Origin: Trichopria drosophilae
Taxonomy: Eukaryota; Arthropoda; Insecta; Hymenoptera; Diapriidae
Direction: 5' to 3'
Assembly: GCA_030407085.1 (NCBI GenBank)
Contig: CM059584.1
Location: 6,882,001 to 6,946,000, forward strand
Length of the DNA stretch: 64,000 bases
Made by a program: the position numbers and the translations under genes. Every line of letters starts with the position of its first letter. Within the stretch, counting starts at the first letter, position 1. Shown here one piece after another: positions 36,950-50,233 of this stretch. Under the pieces are notes generated by a model, which had not been told where the DNA came from, did no database searches, and was given only the letters and a program-made list of their open reading frames with translations.

Positions 36950-37170
36950 TGGCAGTTTCGTTCAGTTTCAACCCACGCATTATCGAAGTACGACCGTAAC
37001 GCATGGAATTATTTCGTCGATTCTCCATAGGCTAAAAATATCACTATAGGATTTCACTGAATGCAAAATATCTCATTGAAAATACCCCTGGGTCTCATTA
37101 GCATACGGTTCAAGCGCAGCGAATTTGCGTGAAATGTACGGCGCCTCCGACGCATCGAGCAAAGACGTAA
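36950..37170. promoter_or_regulatory. Small G+C-rich island
   Basis: A 0.2-kb non-repetitive island (for example GTACGGCGCCTCCGACGC) within AT-rich intron; candidate conserved non-coding element by composition only. Confidence 0.2.
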
Positions 37171-40100
37171 GGATAAAAATGCTTGCAGCTATTTTCGAAG
37201 AAATATATTGTTTTCGTATATTGCGAATCTTATTAAGTCATAAACTTGGAAAAAATATGCGTTAATTCTCCAGTAAGCTAAGAAACCAAGATGTCAAAGT
37301 ACGAATGTAATCTACAATCTGTACGAGTGCAAAGAATGCAATTACGATGGTCATTATTAATAATTTTTTTAAATTTGAAACTAGTCTTCCATTTTTACAT
37401 GTTCGTGAATCATTTTGATCTATCTTGGTCGATTCCTGATTATTTTTCAATTTCTTAAACGAATGCCAGTTAAACAAAAATTAATCTAAATTTTATCGAA
37501 TGTGGTCCAAAGCGAAAATTATCAAAATAAGACTTTTTTCAGAAACATTTCAGGATGTGCAATTTTTCGGCAATTAATGGGAATTATGTCGAAATTGAAT
37601 GAGGTCTATTTTAATCTCCAAATATATTCTGTTAACTTCAATTTTTAATAGTTTTTAATATTATAGGAGAATAAACTGCATTTAATAATTGTAACTAGCA
37701 TTTTAAAGTTTCAAGCCGGGGATATGGAAATTCTAAAAAAAAACGGAACCACAATCGACTGCTACAAAAGCTCATAAAATGATTCTGCGACCACGATTGC
37801 ATTTCCAACTATTCCCACAAAAACATCGAAAAATAAAGGCACTTCGAGAAATGAAACATTAAATATCTCCAAAAAAATCATCAGCTGTTATAACTCTAAA
37901 AATGGATAGGAACAAATTGAAATAAAATTATGAAAAAAAAAAATAAGAATGAAATTCTGTAGAAAATGAATCCAGTTTTTGGGTAACTTTTGTCCGGTTT
38001 CATTATTTCCCATATATATATATATATCTACTCTTTTCATTTGTTGGTTAGTAACATGGTTACTAAAGTATGTTGATTTTTTAAATTGATGATTTTTATA
38101 GTCACGGTCGAAGCTCTATGAAAGTACATTGTATTGAAAAGTGTTACTAAATTTTAAATAAGTAATAATAAAATATGATTAGCGATCCCTCGTGTCACTG
38201 ATTTCTTCCCAGTCAAGAATTCCAATTATTCTCCAGGGATTTTAAAATTTGTACCTGCTGACAATTTTGTTGGTAATATCTGAAATTTGGTGATGACCTA
38301 GAGGTTATGGTCAATGATCAGTCAATGTATCAGGTGATAACATATATTTGGATATGATTCGGATAAAAATGGACCAACTTTTAAGACCTAAATGAGTAAA
38401 ATTATGGAATATTTTATATTCGGTCAGCTCCACATTTTGATCAATTTTGAAATGAATCCTACAGTTACATGACGTCTGAAAATTTTTTTTTTGTTTGACC
38501 GCGAGTCGATTTCCGCGAGATAAAGTAAATATCGAACTCCTAATTTTGATTTGATTTTAATATGAAATTGATTTCTTATGTTTGAGGTCTGATACAATTT
38601 GAATGCATGCAGTACCATCGCAATTACGTATACATAAAAACAAATAAAAAAAATATCAAATATGTATCTGAAAGAGACCTCATTAGTACACAATTTCAAT
38701 TGAATTACCATTAATTTTGATAAAATCCCACATCTTGAAATATTTCATAGTGATTTTATTTTGATCACTTTCCGATTTACTAGTTCCGCTAAATTTAATA
38801 AAATTTGGTAAAATAATTTTTTTACTGGGGACACATCACAATAATTTTATCCAATAAATGAACATTATTCATCTACACTAAGTGGCAACATAGTAACCAT
38901 CTCTTCAACTTCTCCGTATTCTCCATATTTCCGGTGTGTTTAGATCTTATGAAAGCCATAACAAAAATTAATGAAAAACATTCATTTTTTTATTTTAAAA
39001 CTCTAATTAATAATTAATGCTTCATTGTAACCAAAGTTTTATTTGTTTTCATTCTGGATATCATGACGATCATTTTTTAACTCTCAAAAATTACAAGAAA
39101 TTCAGGATTTTCATCATGAAAGAATCGTTAAATGAAAACACTGATAAGTATTTTTTTTATTACTTCAATGAAAAGTTTAAATAATTGAGTATAATCTTAA
39201 CTTTTTAGCCAAAAGTATTCATGTTGATTTTCAGAACAATAAATTATTCGAAAAATGTCAACAAGCCATAAACTGATTATACCGAAAATGTCATGGAAAA
39301 AATGAATTTTTTGAATCCAGAATCGTGAATATGATAACAACCGTAGATTAATAAGTGTTCCACATTTTTTAATTAATAAACTTGTAATCTTAAACAATAT
39401 AATCTGATTCTTGAAGAAATCAAATCTCGTTTAAAAAAGTGGCAATTCAGTTTTTTGAAAAAGTTACTCTTTTGTCACTTTGTATACAGAGCTCGTGACT
39501 TAGGGCATTTTTTAAATTTTTGAACCAGAAAATGCATTTATTAGGGAACAAATATAGTTAAAAATTATTTTAAACCTGAATTACAATAAGTTAGGTATAG
39601 AATTGGTGCCACATGTATTTCTTTTTTGGAAATTAGATATCATTACTAATATTATCAGATGATTTTTTGAAAAATGCATTTCGATGAAAATGAAGCAAAA
39701 AATGCATAAATTTTGGGTTTCGATCGTTATAAAAGTAAGAAATTAGTATATAAATAACCTCAAATAGGTAAAATACTTAAAATATGGTATACTTAATAAT
39801 TTAATAAAAACAATATAATAATAGGAAATATTTATATATCATAATATTTAAATGTCAAAAGCATTAAACTAATACGCAGAATTTACTTTATTCAAAAGCA
39901 AGAAAACATTTTGAAATGCTCTAATTATAATATTGCTGTTGTACCAAATTAAACTCAAATTGAAATTATTTAAATGCTAATTTCTTATACTTAGCCACTT
40001 TTTGGGCTTCATTTTCATTGAAATTCATTTTTCAACAAAATCATGTGTTGGGTCGCGTTTGACAAAAGAGTCTTTCCTATTTTAATGCAGGTTAGAAATA

Positions 40101-41310
40101 TTGTTTATTATATTTAACGAATGAATATTAAAATACGAACAGCAACCTCCAAATAACCTTAAAAATATCAGAAAAAATGTGATGATGACTGATTTATGAA
40201 TAATTTGTTTCAGTACAAACTTATATCACCAATGTCCGGTTCAAAAATTTAATAGAAAAATGTTTGTGAGCCACCGTAGTACAGAGGAACTACTTATTCC
40301 ATAAATAAATTTAGCTAAGAATTTTTCTATTTTTCTTCTTAAATTGCGTTTTTGAAATGCAGATAAAACGGTTTTCAATTCTTGTGTAATAGGAGGCAGT
40401 TTTGCGTTATATGCACAACGACTTCTATAAAAGTTGTATTAAATAAATAAATACTTTGACACACGTTTTTTAAAGCAAAAGATAATATATCTAGGGTTCG
40501 TTTCCCGGCCTGTCGAATCTCTCGAGTTCGGTCCTCCATTTTTTTCGAAAATCGCGAACTATCCAAAAAACATATTCATATAAAATTTCATCCTTTCCAT
40601 CATTACGAATTAAAATTTTCTCTGACATATTTGCAATTCTGCTAATGAATCCAGACGAGTTTCTTGCTTTAGAAGCAAACGTTAGAAAAAAATTGAAAAA
40701 TTAGTAGTGCAAAAATACCATCTGATTGGTTCATCTACAGCCTTAAATCTTCATATTTAGTAATAATTACTACGAAGTGAACCAAAAAACTTTATTTATT
40801 CAAATAATATGTCTACTTAATAATTTCAGCATACAACAATTGCATTATATTTATAAGAATACAAATGTTACAGTTAAATCACAATTTTCCACAAATACAA
40901 AATTGACAATATTAAATTGACTATTTTGGAATTTAGCACATCTGCTATACGCTATTTTAAAATTTACATACCCACAACACGATGTACTATCTACTAAATT
41001 TGTAATTATATGAAAAACACGATTTATAATTGCATTAATAATTGGACAACTTATCAGAACACTAAGTTAAGCACATCTCATAAAATCTTGTAAAATTAAA
41101 CACATTAACTGAGACTAAACGCTTACTTTCAAACACAAAAACACACTTTTAGTGATTTATTTTTAGCTCAAGCCCCTTTTTCACACTTGGTGCATTTAAT
41201 GAAATACAAATTGCTTTTTAAATGGTATAATCAATATCAATTATCATTAATATAAATAACTGTATTTGAATCTCAAAATGTCTAATCCAACGGGAAATCT
41301 TCTCTTGCAG
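37171..41310 (+). other. End of the long upstream intron
   Basis: AT-rich sequence with a short TATATATATATATATAT run near 38012-38028 and no gene. Its last bases form a good 3' splice site for the exon at 41311: a CTAAT branch-site match (TCTAATCC, 41281-41288) about 25 bases before a CTTCTCTTGCAG tract ending at 41310. Confidence 0.5.
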
Positions 41311-41436
41311 GTGATTTCATGGTTGTGCAAGAAAGGCGAAGATATTCTTACGAAGCACGCCCAGCATACGGCAAGCTCATTAACGACGGCCAGGATACAT
41401 GAGCGAGAATTCGAAAAGTTTTACTTCACGTCGATG
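41311..41436 (+). CDS. Internal exon, spectrin-repeat-like segment of a probable Rho exchange factor-type protein
   Basis: This 126-bp block (42 codons, phase 0 at both ends) is flanked by a CTAAT branch site, CTTCTCTTGCAG and, on the right, GTAAGT (41437). The peptide starts VISWLCKKGEDIL and ends REFEKFYFTSM. It has the amphipathic pattern of a spectrin repeat: a helix with the conserved W, then G-E-x-x-L, a short H-rich stretch, and a second helix with H-x-x-x-F. In Trio/Kalirin/Dbl-type GEFs the same spacing (GE..L..H...SL..A......H..F) recurs, so such a cytoplasmic scaffold/GEF is the best guess; other spectrin-repeat proteins remain possible. Codons are richer in G+C than the flanks, and the exon is isolated: upstream and downstream exons lie outside the window. 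The gene reads to the right. Exon status is strong, gene identity weak. Confidence 0.72.
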
Positions 41437-41756
41437 GTAAGTTTTTTTGCAAAAATTGTACATGAAACTTTCGACGTAAATTACTAATATTGTATTGTTT
41501 TTGACACGAGGTATACCTTGTAACAGAGAAATTAAACTTATACTAAAAATGTAGAATAAAAATACAAATAGAGACTCATTAGTAATCGGTTGCAAAAGTA
41601 AGTTTCGATAGCATTTCATAAAACGCGTCCGCTAAATATCAAAACTGCAAAAGATACCTTATCGTAAAATGAAAAAGTCCAGTACCAAATATAATTTGTA
41701 ATAGTTATAAATAAATTCAATTGTTAGTATGGTTAGTAATTATTTTTTTTAGAAGT
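41437..41756 (+). other. Start of the downstream intron
   Basis: Begins with the donor GTAAGTTTTTTTGC after the exon; the following bases are AT-rich with in-frame stops, as expected of an intron. Confidence 0.5.
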
Positions 41757-42267
41757 ATACTAACAAAATGTGATGATGAACAAGTTATCCACTTTATATA
41801 TTTTCTTTAGTGTATTTTACTTAATCATGTTTGAAAACTCCTGATAAATAGGAAAATAATGTGTAAACACTATTATACTGAAAAATAGTTAGTAAGTTCC
41901 AGTAAATTAGTTACAATTTTGTATTTGACAGATTTAAAAAATATTTAGTACAGATTACTAAATTAAAACAGACAATAGTTTAATAGTCTCTAGAAATTAA
42001 TATTTAACACATCTAAATATTTAGTAAATCATACTAATAACTTAAGCTATTTTTGAACTACACTAAATACGTATCCAGTTCCTTAAAGTATTTAGTTGGT
42101 GCTAATTAACTACTGTTTTACCTACTTTAATGTATAAGAAATGTTTTACGATTTAGTTAAATGTTGGTTCAGTACGTACCTATTGTTCTAAATATTTATA
42201 TCAAAAGCATAAAATACTAAATTAGTCTGGATGATAAAATATTTAGCACACTATTTTGTTAGTATTA
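41757..42267. repeat. Probable decayed MITE-like segment
   Basis: Short inverted ends are visible: TATACTAACAAAATGTG at the left and CACTATTTTGTTAGTATTA at the right. The 0.5 kb between them is full of AAATATTTAGTA/TACTAAATTA words. Flanking TA would fit a TA-target element, but in such AT-rich sequence the ends could be chance. Confidence 0.35.
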
Positions 42268-42572
42268 TATAATACAAAATGAGACCACATTAGAAATTAA
42301 ATTTCTGACACGAATTGGACTTCGTGTTTTTGTACTTTAAGTAATATAATATTACCTTAACGGAATTGGACACATTTTAAAATTCATTGTTTTTTTTACG
42401 AATCTATTGTTTATTTTTTCTCTTACGTATGCATAATAATTTTTTATAATAGATTATATTTTCATAGTATAAAACAAAAGAATTAATTAGAACTTTTAAT
42501 ATGTGACATGAAATTGCAATCAGTCTATCCACCAATTTCTACTCAAAAAATCATATTACTGTAGTGTTATTA

Positions 42573-42874
42573 CATGGTGTAGGTCAAAAACTCGACAAAT
42601 AAAAAAACCGACCGATCATAAAACCGACAGGTCAAAAAACCGGCAGTTCGAAAAGCTGACAATCGAAGAGCTGACAGTCGAAAAGCCTACACACAAAAAA
42701 ATAGACACATCGACAGGCGGACAGTTATTTTTTTCGTGCGAGTGGAAAAACCGACCAATCAAAAAACTAACAGGTAATAAAACCGAAACTTAAAAAGATA
42801 GACACATCGGCAAGCGGAGAGTAATTTTTGGACTGTCGGCTTTTTGATTTGTCAGGTTTTCGACGCGCACCCTG
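42573..42874. mobile_element. Small GGGTGC-ended TIR element with internal ~16-bp minisatellite
   Basis: Ends are inverted over about 40 bp with roughly three quarters identity: left CATGGTGTAGGTCAAAAAC, right (reversed) CAGGGTGCGCGTCGAAAAC, both continuing to an AAAANCCGAC motif. The left half is a run of degenerate ~16-bp units such as AAAACCGACAGGTC, CAAAAAACCGGCAG, TCGAAGAGCTGACAG. A longer direct repeat (ATAGACACATCG.. at about 42699 and 42799) occupies the middle. GTAGTGTTAT occurs on both sides but not immediately adjacent on the right, so the target duplication is unresolved. No protein is encoded. Confidence 0.6.
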
Positions 42875-44189
42875 ATTATTAGTAGTGTTATACTAGTGTT
42901 TTATGTTAAAACATTTTTCGTATTTAAAACGTTGAAAATGTCGTAATGATTTGAACGAGTTAAAGAGTTATATGGTAACCGCCAAAAATTCGTGTGTATT
43001 ACCATTATTTTTTCTAACTACTATAAATTAAGATCATTCAATTTGATTTTTAGAAAAGTCATTACAATTTTTTGTTCCAAAGTTAATATGTTTTTCGCAA
43101 ATTTTTATTAAAATCTTACTCGTTGAGTGAAAATTAATTGAAAAAAGAACAAATCTTCTACAATGGCAACATTTCTTTTAGATATGATGTAAAACACTAA
43201 CATTCATTCAAAATACACTTTTTTACAAATGCAATACAAACAACAAATTTGGAATAAAAAAATGAATGGTGATAAATACTATATAAATATTGTTATCGTA
43301 ACTGATTCAAATCACTGATTGCCTGAATTATTCAAATTAATTTAGCTCCGAACATTTTGCAGTCTTGAATTTCCGTGCATATTTAAAAGGAGTATTTTTT
43401 ATAAATGTTAGAATTACGTATCATTTAAAACAATATATTATCGCGATTCCAACATTGCGACTGAATAGCACATTCATGAACTTTTTAACTAGTTTTAAAC
43501 AATTCTACTTCAGCGGATAAAAACAACTTCAAAAAATCGTTGCAATTTTTCTTAAAGAAATCAAATTGAAAGTTCTTGATTTGTGATATTTAGAAGGAAT
43601 GTTGACAATAGATGAATTTTTCCAACCTTAGTCAGGGATAAATGTGGGTAGTAAATTATGAAAAATGCAACAATTTGAAAATGCAACAAACAAGAAAAAA
43701 TAACCTGATAAAAAACTGAATGCACCAATTGAAAGCTTTATTTTTCTACTTTCAAACATATTGTTTGGGTTTTTTCAATATCGTCAAAGGATTCAAATAT
43801 ATGACAAATTATTTATAATATCTTAAGAATTTGCTAAGGTCGACTGTCACATTATCATCAAAAGAAACTTCAAAATTGTGATGTACCGTGGATTGGACCC
43901 AATGATTCCTATATATTTGAACATTTCTGAATTTCAATACTATATTTCAAATCTACGAAAACATAAACCAATATAAATTCATCAGCAGTATTAAACGATG
44001 CACTCAAGCATCGAGATATTATCTTATAAGTATCACAAGTCTGTATTCTGTAATTTCAAAAATTTGCAACGTAACTCTGCTTTGCATCGGTCATACATCG
44101 TTTAGGAAAGCACATCATCCGACGAAAATGTTTCTTTTTTTCATCATATTTGCGCGGTATTGTCCTCTTATTAGCAATCGTACAATGGC
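42875..44189. other. AT-rich gene-free stretch
   Basis: Nothing recognised on either strand. Confidence 0.4.
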
Positions 44190-44830
44190 TTGCATTTTTA
44201 GTATTTTCACGTACATGAAGGGAATTTTTGCATCGGAGATTGAACGCCGACTCATCCGCTGGTCGCTGTGCCACGGGGACAATAATAATATATAATGGAT
44301 CCCTTTGTGGCTGTTTCGCCTTAAGCCAGCGGTACTTTTGCCTTTCTTTTTTAGTGTAGATGCAAAACGGAAATGTAAGTCGCTTGTCTGTGGCATTAAC
44401 GAACCACACTCGGATCGTTCCGTTACGGAGACTTCGGCCCCTTTGCGTTCCGTATAAAAATAATGAAAACGTTCCGTCATTCAAGTTCAAGGTGCAACGT
44501 AAAGTGTACGATTGGGAGTAGGACATACCGAAAAGTCAATATGTACTGCATACCTCAGGTACTGTTAGATTTTTCGACCTGAATTTTCAATGAAAAATCT
44601 TGTGTACGTGAGATTGGAAAATTCGGTGATCTTATCTTGTAATTCACGACCGTTCTTTGTTGTGGATTCTTCGTTTGATGATTTGGGGGGAATGCCGGCG
44701 ATTGAAAGTGGAGAAGATTCGCCATTGCGCAAGGTATTTTAAGGTACCAAAATAAATCATTGGGAAATTGTCGTTTCACAGGTTAACGTTCGCGTCTGTT
44801 GTTTACGACCGATGGAGGAAAGTTTGGATT
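44190..44830. promoter_or_regulatory. G+C-rich island with open minus-strand frames
   Basis: Raised G+C between about 44200 and 44550. Two overlapping minus-strand frames are open (156 codons at 44056-44526 and 121 codons at 44115-44480). Neither shows a domain, signal peptide or splice-bounded structure, and two frames open at once points to composition rather than coding. The island is more likely regulatory; a lineage-specific exon cannot be excluded. Confidence 0.3.
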
Positions 44831-47800
44831 TTCCTATATTTTTTGTCAAACATTTGTGGAAATTATCCTGAAACCTGTTCTAAACGATGAGAGCCAGCTC
44901 AGTGTCATTGGCACTATATTTTAGAGGATACACGTTTGAATATTATGGTATTTTTTTCATGCATCAAAATATCACAAAGTTTAAAGTTTGTTTAGAATAT
45001 ATATTAAAATAAAAATTAAGATATTCTATACACGAACTAATATGATATGTTCAATATAAGTATTACAGTGTTTACAGGTGTTTATCCTTGACTTATTTAC
45101 TTTTACTATTATTAAGATTACGTAACTATCCTAACTTACAGAGTTTGGTAAGGTTAGGTTTTAATGTTGACCACGATACTTTAAAGTAGAATTACTTTAT
45201 AATTTTGGGCCACACGTCTGGAAACACATTTTAATCCCAACTGTGCTAAATCCAGTCCAATGTACCGAAAGTTAGTCGCGATCGTTTGCCAGATGTGAAA
45301 ATGCAAGAAGAATCTCCCTTCACGAAATTTGCTGAAAATGGCCCAAAAAATCATTCTGGCGCCCAGAAATCGACATTTCAGTTTTTTAGTCTTTCGAACT
45401 CAACAAAAAATTGATTACGTCTGATATTTTTACGAAAGATATCTTGATGCATATTATTTTAGCGTTATATTTGACGTCTGATATTTTAAACATGTGACCA
45501 ATTTAGAGTGAACTGATGATCTCCTCATCTAAGCAGCATAGGAGGTATCATTTATTGCTTTGGAGTGACAGCATTGTTGTACTTCGTAAATTTGAATTAG
45601 CAAAAAAGTTCCAATTCAATAACGAAAGAAACAATAAGAACAATAACTATACAGTATGAAAATAAACATAAAAAAATTTTAATATAAATGTTTTGTAGAA
45701 TGATAACTCACAACAAAACGCCATTTTACTCAGAAAATATTATTGGTATGTTTAGAGTAGTGGAATTTGACTAATTTTACTACTAATAATTTTACTACTA
45801 ATAATTTTGAAATTATTTTAATAATGTACAATAAAATATCGTATTGTTTCTTTTGGTGCAATTTTAGATTCGAAGTAATTTAAAAATAAACAAACATTTT
45901 TAAGGTACAAGTGGAAAAATAATTATAATATTATTTATAAAATTAAATGTTAACATAAAGGACGAAATGGCAACAGTAAATTATGTTTTGAGTTTTAATT
46001 AATTAAATATGAGATCAACTAGGTACTGTGTGGGGATAAATATTAAAAATGTGAAATTATCGAAGAATGTTTAATGTAATGGATGAAGAAACAAATTTTC
46101 TCATTCTTTTCATTTGTTCATTAAAAAATATTAATAAATTTCATGTTGATAAAAAAAAGAAAAAATTAACGAGTTTTTTGATATTTCTATGAATTATTAC
46201 TTTTAATATTAACTTTTATTTTACTTGTTATGTATGGCTGGATTTTGACTCCACAGTTGCGATTGTTTTGTAACAATCTTAATTTATATAACAACAAATT
46301 ATTTCTGATAATATTGTAAAATTTTATTAATTTTGTTAGCATTTTACATAAGAATGATATTAATTTCTTACGAACGTATATGTACAGATCCTTTGATATT
46401 TAAAAATCATGAAACAATATACTTTCATCTACGTTTCCATGAGACGAGAAAAATTTTAAATATTTACAACAGTCCGTGTGTTAAAAATGACCATTTTTAG
46501 CATAAAGTAAACTGATACAATTTATAACCATTTCAGATTTTAATCTATAAACATTTTTCTGTAATTTATTATTTGTTGAAAGTCGTTTGTGAATTATTAT
46601 TATGAAATTAATGTTTCTTTTATTGTATTTCATAAAATGATAGATATAGAACAAATATAATAGAGAAAAATATTGTAATTGAATTAAAAAATTTCTGTTT
46701 ACATAAATGTTATACATTAAAACTTTTTTACATTTAATTACATTTAAATTACATTTAAACTTACTCGCTACAAAAATTCCGGTACAGAAACTTACTGAAA
46801 ATGGGCCCAAACTGTGTTTTTGCACTTTTAGGTTAGAATATTTCAACATCTTGACGTAATAGAACAACTTTTAGCAAGAAAGCCGTTCCTAGTAAGTTAG
46901 TAATTTTCATGTAATTACATATTTACTTAAATGTATGAAAATCATAATTGTTCCCTGACAAAAACTTTGATAACTTTTAATAGCACTTAATATTGTTCTT
47001 GCCGAATTCTAAATAAAAATTTTGTCCCGCCACAAAAACTTACTGAATATTAGCAAAATAATGTTTTTTGGACTTTTAGGTTAGGATATCTCAAAATCTT
47101 GACGTGATAAAATAATTCTGTGGCCAAATTTTGATTCAACGTAACGAAATCCTTCGGAAAAGTCTAGTCCGATTTCTGTGTATAAATTTTGTTGGCCTGT
47201 GTAATTTAGCATTATTTTAGAAATGTAAGAAAACACTAAAAACAAACAAACTAATAAGATTACAGATTATTAAAACAAATTTAAACCGAGCAGATTTACG
47301 ACGTTTTCAATGTTTTCAGTTTGATATTAGTCATTGAAGAATTCAAAAATTTACTGATATAATATAATTATTTTAATGTACTAAAATTTTACTTACTGGT
47401 TTTTAAAAAAGACTCAATAAAGAAATTCCTAATATAATTATACATTTTCATTCCATGAAAATTTTAGTTTCATATACTAAAGTAAATATCTCGAATTAAT
47501 GCTTGATATACTTATTCTATGATTAATATGCTATCTAACTGGTAGGAACCGGCACAATTATGTGTTTAGATGGTTTTACTATTGAAATAGAAGGCTTTGT
47601 TACCTCACTTATTGAAGGCACTATTTAGTTAGTAAAATTAACTAAAAACGATGACCGGGTTTTATGCTACTAGTTAGTAGTTGCATCTATTTTATTTTTC
47701 CGTTTCAACGGGCGTACAATGGCAATTTCACGACCCATATATTAAATAAGGATTTGTCAGTAACACTGGTAATTTTCACACCTACGAAATCGAAATATGA

Positions 47801-48589
47801 ATTTTAAATCTGATTTCAAAGTAACGAATTCATAACGATAAAAACCTTTAAATAGAATTTGTGGTTTAAAAAGCGATAATATCAAGGCAAAAACTGCATA
47901 AAAATATGGTTTATGTTTCCACAATGAAATGTTAATAGGTTTATTTTAAATTTTAAAAAGTATAATATATAGAAATTATGTCATTTGCTTAAGTAAACTT
48001 TATTGAATTAATATTACTTTAAGTAACTGCAGCAATTTTGGAATTAGTGTGTAACGATTATTTAATATTATAAAGTGACGTTTTCAAGTCGGAAAAGAAT
48101 CAAGAACTTTAAGACTTGTTGTATATTAACTATTTATATCAAATCAACAACTGATCACTGAAAAAAGTTCTGTAAATTTATTTATTTATTTATTTGTTGT
48201 TTATTTACGTGCGAAATCACTCTCAAATATAATCTACACTATTATATAAAATTAACATGCAATAAGATTTGAAATAAGAAAGAAGATACAAAAGACCGAA
48301 AAAACCGGTCGAAATAAAAAGCATATAATAATAAAACATTTGATATATTAAAAACCCAAGTTTTCACTGCATAAATTTAATCTGAAGTTTTTAAAATCTT
48401 GTGTACTAATAACTAGAGTAATATAAGTGAATTTCAGAGTTTTAATTTCGTTTATTTTGTAATTTAATAAAACGAATTCGTCCTTTCAAATGAATTATTG
48501 TACAGAAAATGTCAAGTGTAATGACGGTAATAAAATAATATTATTCTATTTTAATATAAATTAAAGAAATGACTGATTAATACCACTAC
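44831..48589. other. AT-rich stretch with a diverged direct repeat
   Basis: No gene was recognised. Segments 46780-46865 and 47027-47115 are diverged direct copies: both read AAACTTACTGAA, then CTTTTAGGTTAG-AATAT/GATAT, then TCTTGACGT. A 15-bp unit, TTTTACTACTAATAA, is duplicated in tandem near 45775-45808. A partial GGGCGTACAATGG motif lies at 47709-47736 and TTAGTTAGTAAAATTAACTA at 47626-47645. Confidence 0.45.
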
Positions 48590-49030
48590 CTCATTCGACG
48601 ATTCACGATCTATACTCGTACCGCTCTACCGAGAAAAGTCCGAAGGTGTAGGATTCTTCAGTCGGTAACGTAGATAACTAGATCTCGATCGATAGATCCT
48701 TGGTCGGTAATGAAGGAATTCTCATCACCGATTGTCGAATTATCGACCAAGCAGTAATCAAACTTTAAAATTTCAATTTTTTCAAATATTTTAATGAAAT
48801 TTTGAATCGTAAAGTGCATTTGAATAATATATAGGATAAAAAATTTTTTAATCATTTCATAAATCGAAATTAAATAATCTACCTCGATGACTTTCACAAC
48901 GTGGCGCCGCTGTCTGTGGAACGAGTATTGGCGAAAGTTTGCTGATACTTCGACAACAAATACCGATGGAGGGAGTTCCGAGGGTTAAAGTTTCTCCGGA
49001 TTTAACGATCCTCAATTTACCTTCCAGGCA
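48590..49030. promoter_or_regulatory. G+C-rich island, candidate regulatory element
   Basis: Two non-repetitive patches of raised G+C (48590-48760 and 48890-49030) around an AT-rich centre. They include AGATCTCGATCGATAGATC, a near-palindrome, and ACGTGGCGCCGCTGTC. No coding support. Confidence 0.25.
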
Positions 49031-50233
49031 TCCAGCAAATTTAATTTAACCTATTTATTAACTGTAACTGCCGTTCTATAGTTTCCAAATTCCTTCTTAT
49101 CATTACCTCCCTAATTTGGGAAGGTAATTTACAAAGCCATTTTAATTAATTTAATTTCGATAAATATTCATTATAACATTTCGTTAATTAATTTATATTT
49201 ATGAAGTATGTTTTATATTTTATTTACTGGTAGGAAGCATTCAAACCCATTTAAAAATACACGAAATTAACAATTTTTAGTATAATTTGCCGCTGTAAAA
49301 GAAGAATTAAAATGTATTTTATTAATCTCAAGTATTTAAACTTCATTGACTTCGTGGTCTCATTTTACATCAGATGTATCTATTCTTTTTAAATGAAGCT
49401 CGTATTTAAAAGTAAAAACTGAAATATGTAAATCACAGTGGTCTAATCGCCATTTCCGAATGAAATTATATCTATTAATAAATAATTTAACTTTGTTTCC
49501 ATCTTGAAACATCTGATTCCCATATCACTAATCTATGTTACTAAAAGAGTTGTTTTATAAAAATGTATTTTTATTACATTTATTACATTCATAATCAAGG
49601 TACACGCTAAATGTTAACAATAAGTAATTTATTAATAATATTAGCACAATACTGTATTACACGTTAAGGAAGTATAATTAAATTACAATTTTAAGTGTTT
49701 CATACATGAAAATCAACTCACTAAATCTGAATTAGTTAAAAATTACCTATAAGAAAACGAAAAGTGAGTCACCAAATGAGGTAGTAATAATTTTTGCTAA
49801 TAAAAAGTTAAAACCTACTAATTTATTACTAATTCTACAACTTCTAAACTAAATAAGTCAATATCTACTTATAGATTTAGTAAAAATTTATTAATGAATT
49901 AGTAATTTCGTACTATTTATCAGGAACAACTTGCGAATTGATGGTAACCCACTTTTCGCTGCAGATAAGTCGTTTTTTATTAATTCAAGTTTAAAGAGAA
50001 TAATAATTGAAATGTGAGGAATATGAGTATTTTATTATATAGAATCAATAAAAGATGTAAATAACAAAAGTACTACCCACGTCTTTCAAATATGTAATAA
50101 GGAACAACTTGAAAAATGAAAAATAATTTTCTGAATGTGGCTAAAAAATCGCTCATTACTCTATGTATCTAATTAGCTTCCAAATACAGTTATTTTACCA
50201 AAATAAGATATAAAAACTAATAATCATGTCATA
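49031..50233. other. AT-rich stretch with a decayed MITE copy at about 49723-49970
   Basis: At 49723 CTAAATCTGAATTAGT and at 49940-49960 GGTAACCCACTTTTCGCTG match the left and right ends of the MITE at 50234-50437, in the same relative arrangement. The older copy is more diverged and carries extra sequence after the left end. The remainder shows nothing recognised. Confidence 0.4.

Noticed and set aside
44056..44526. 156-codon minus-strand frame
   Set aside because: A second, overlapping minus-strand frame is open too; no domain, splice sites or signal peptide. Composition of a G+C island explains it.
49779..49800. let-7-like microRNA (TGAGGTAGTA)
   Set aside because: Only the first ten bases match, there is no hairpin, and the segment belongs to a decayed MITE copy.
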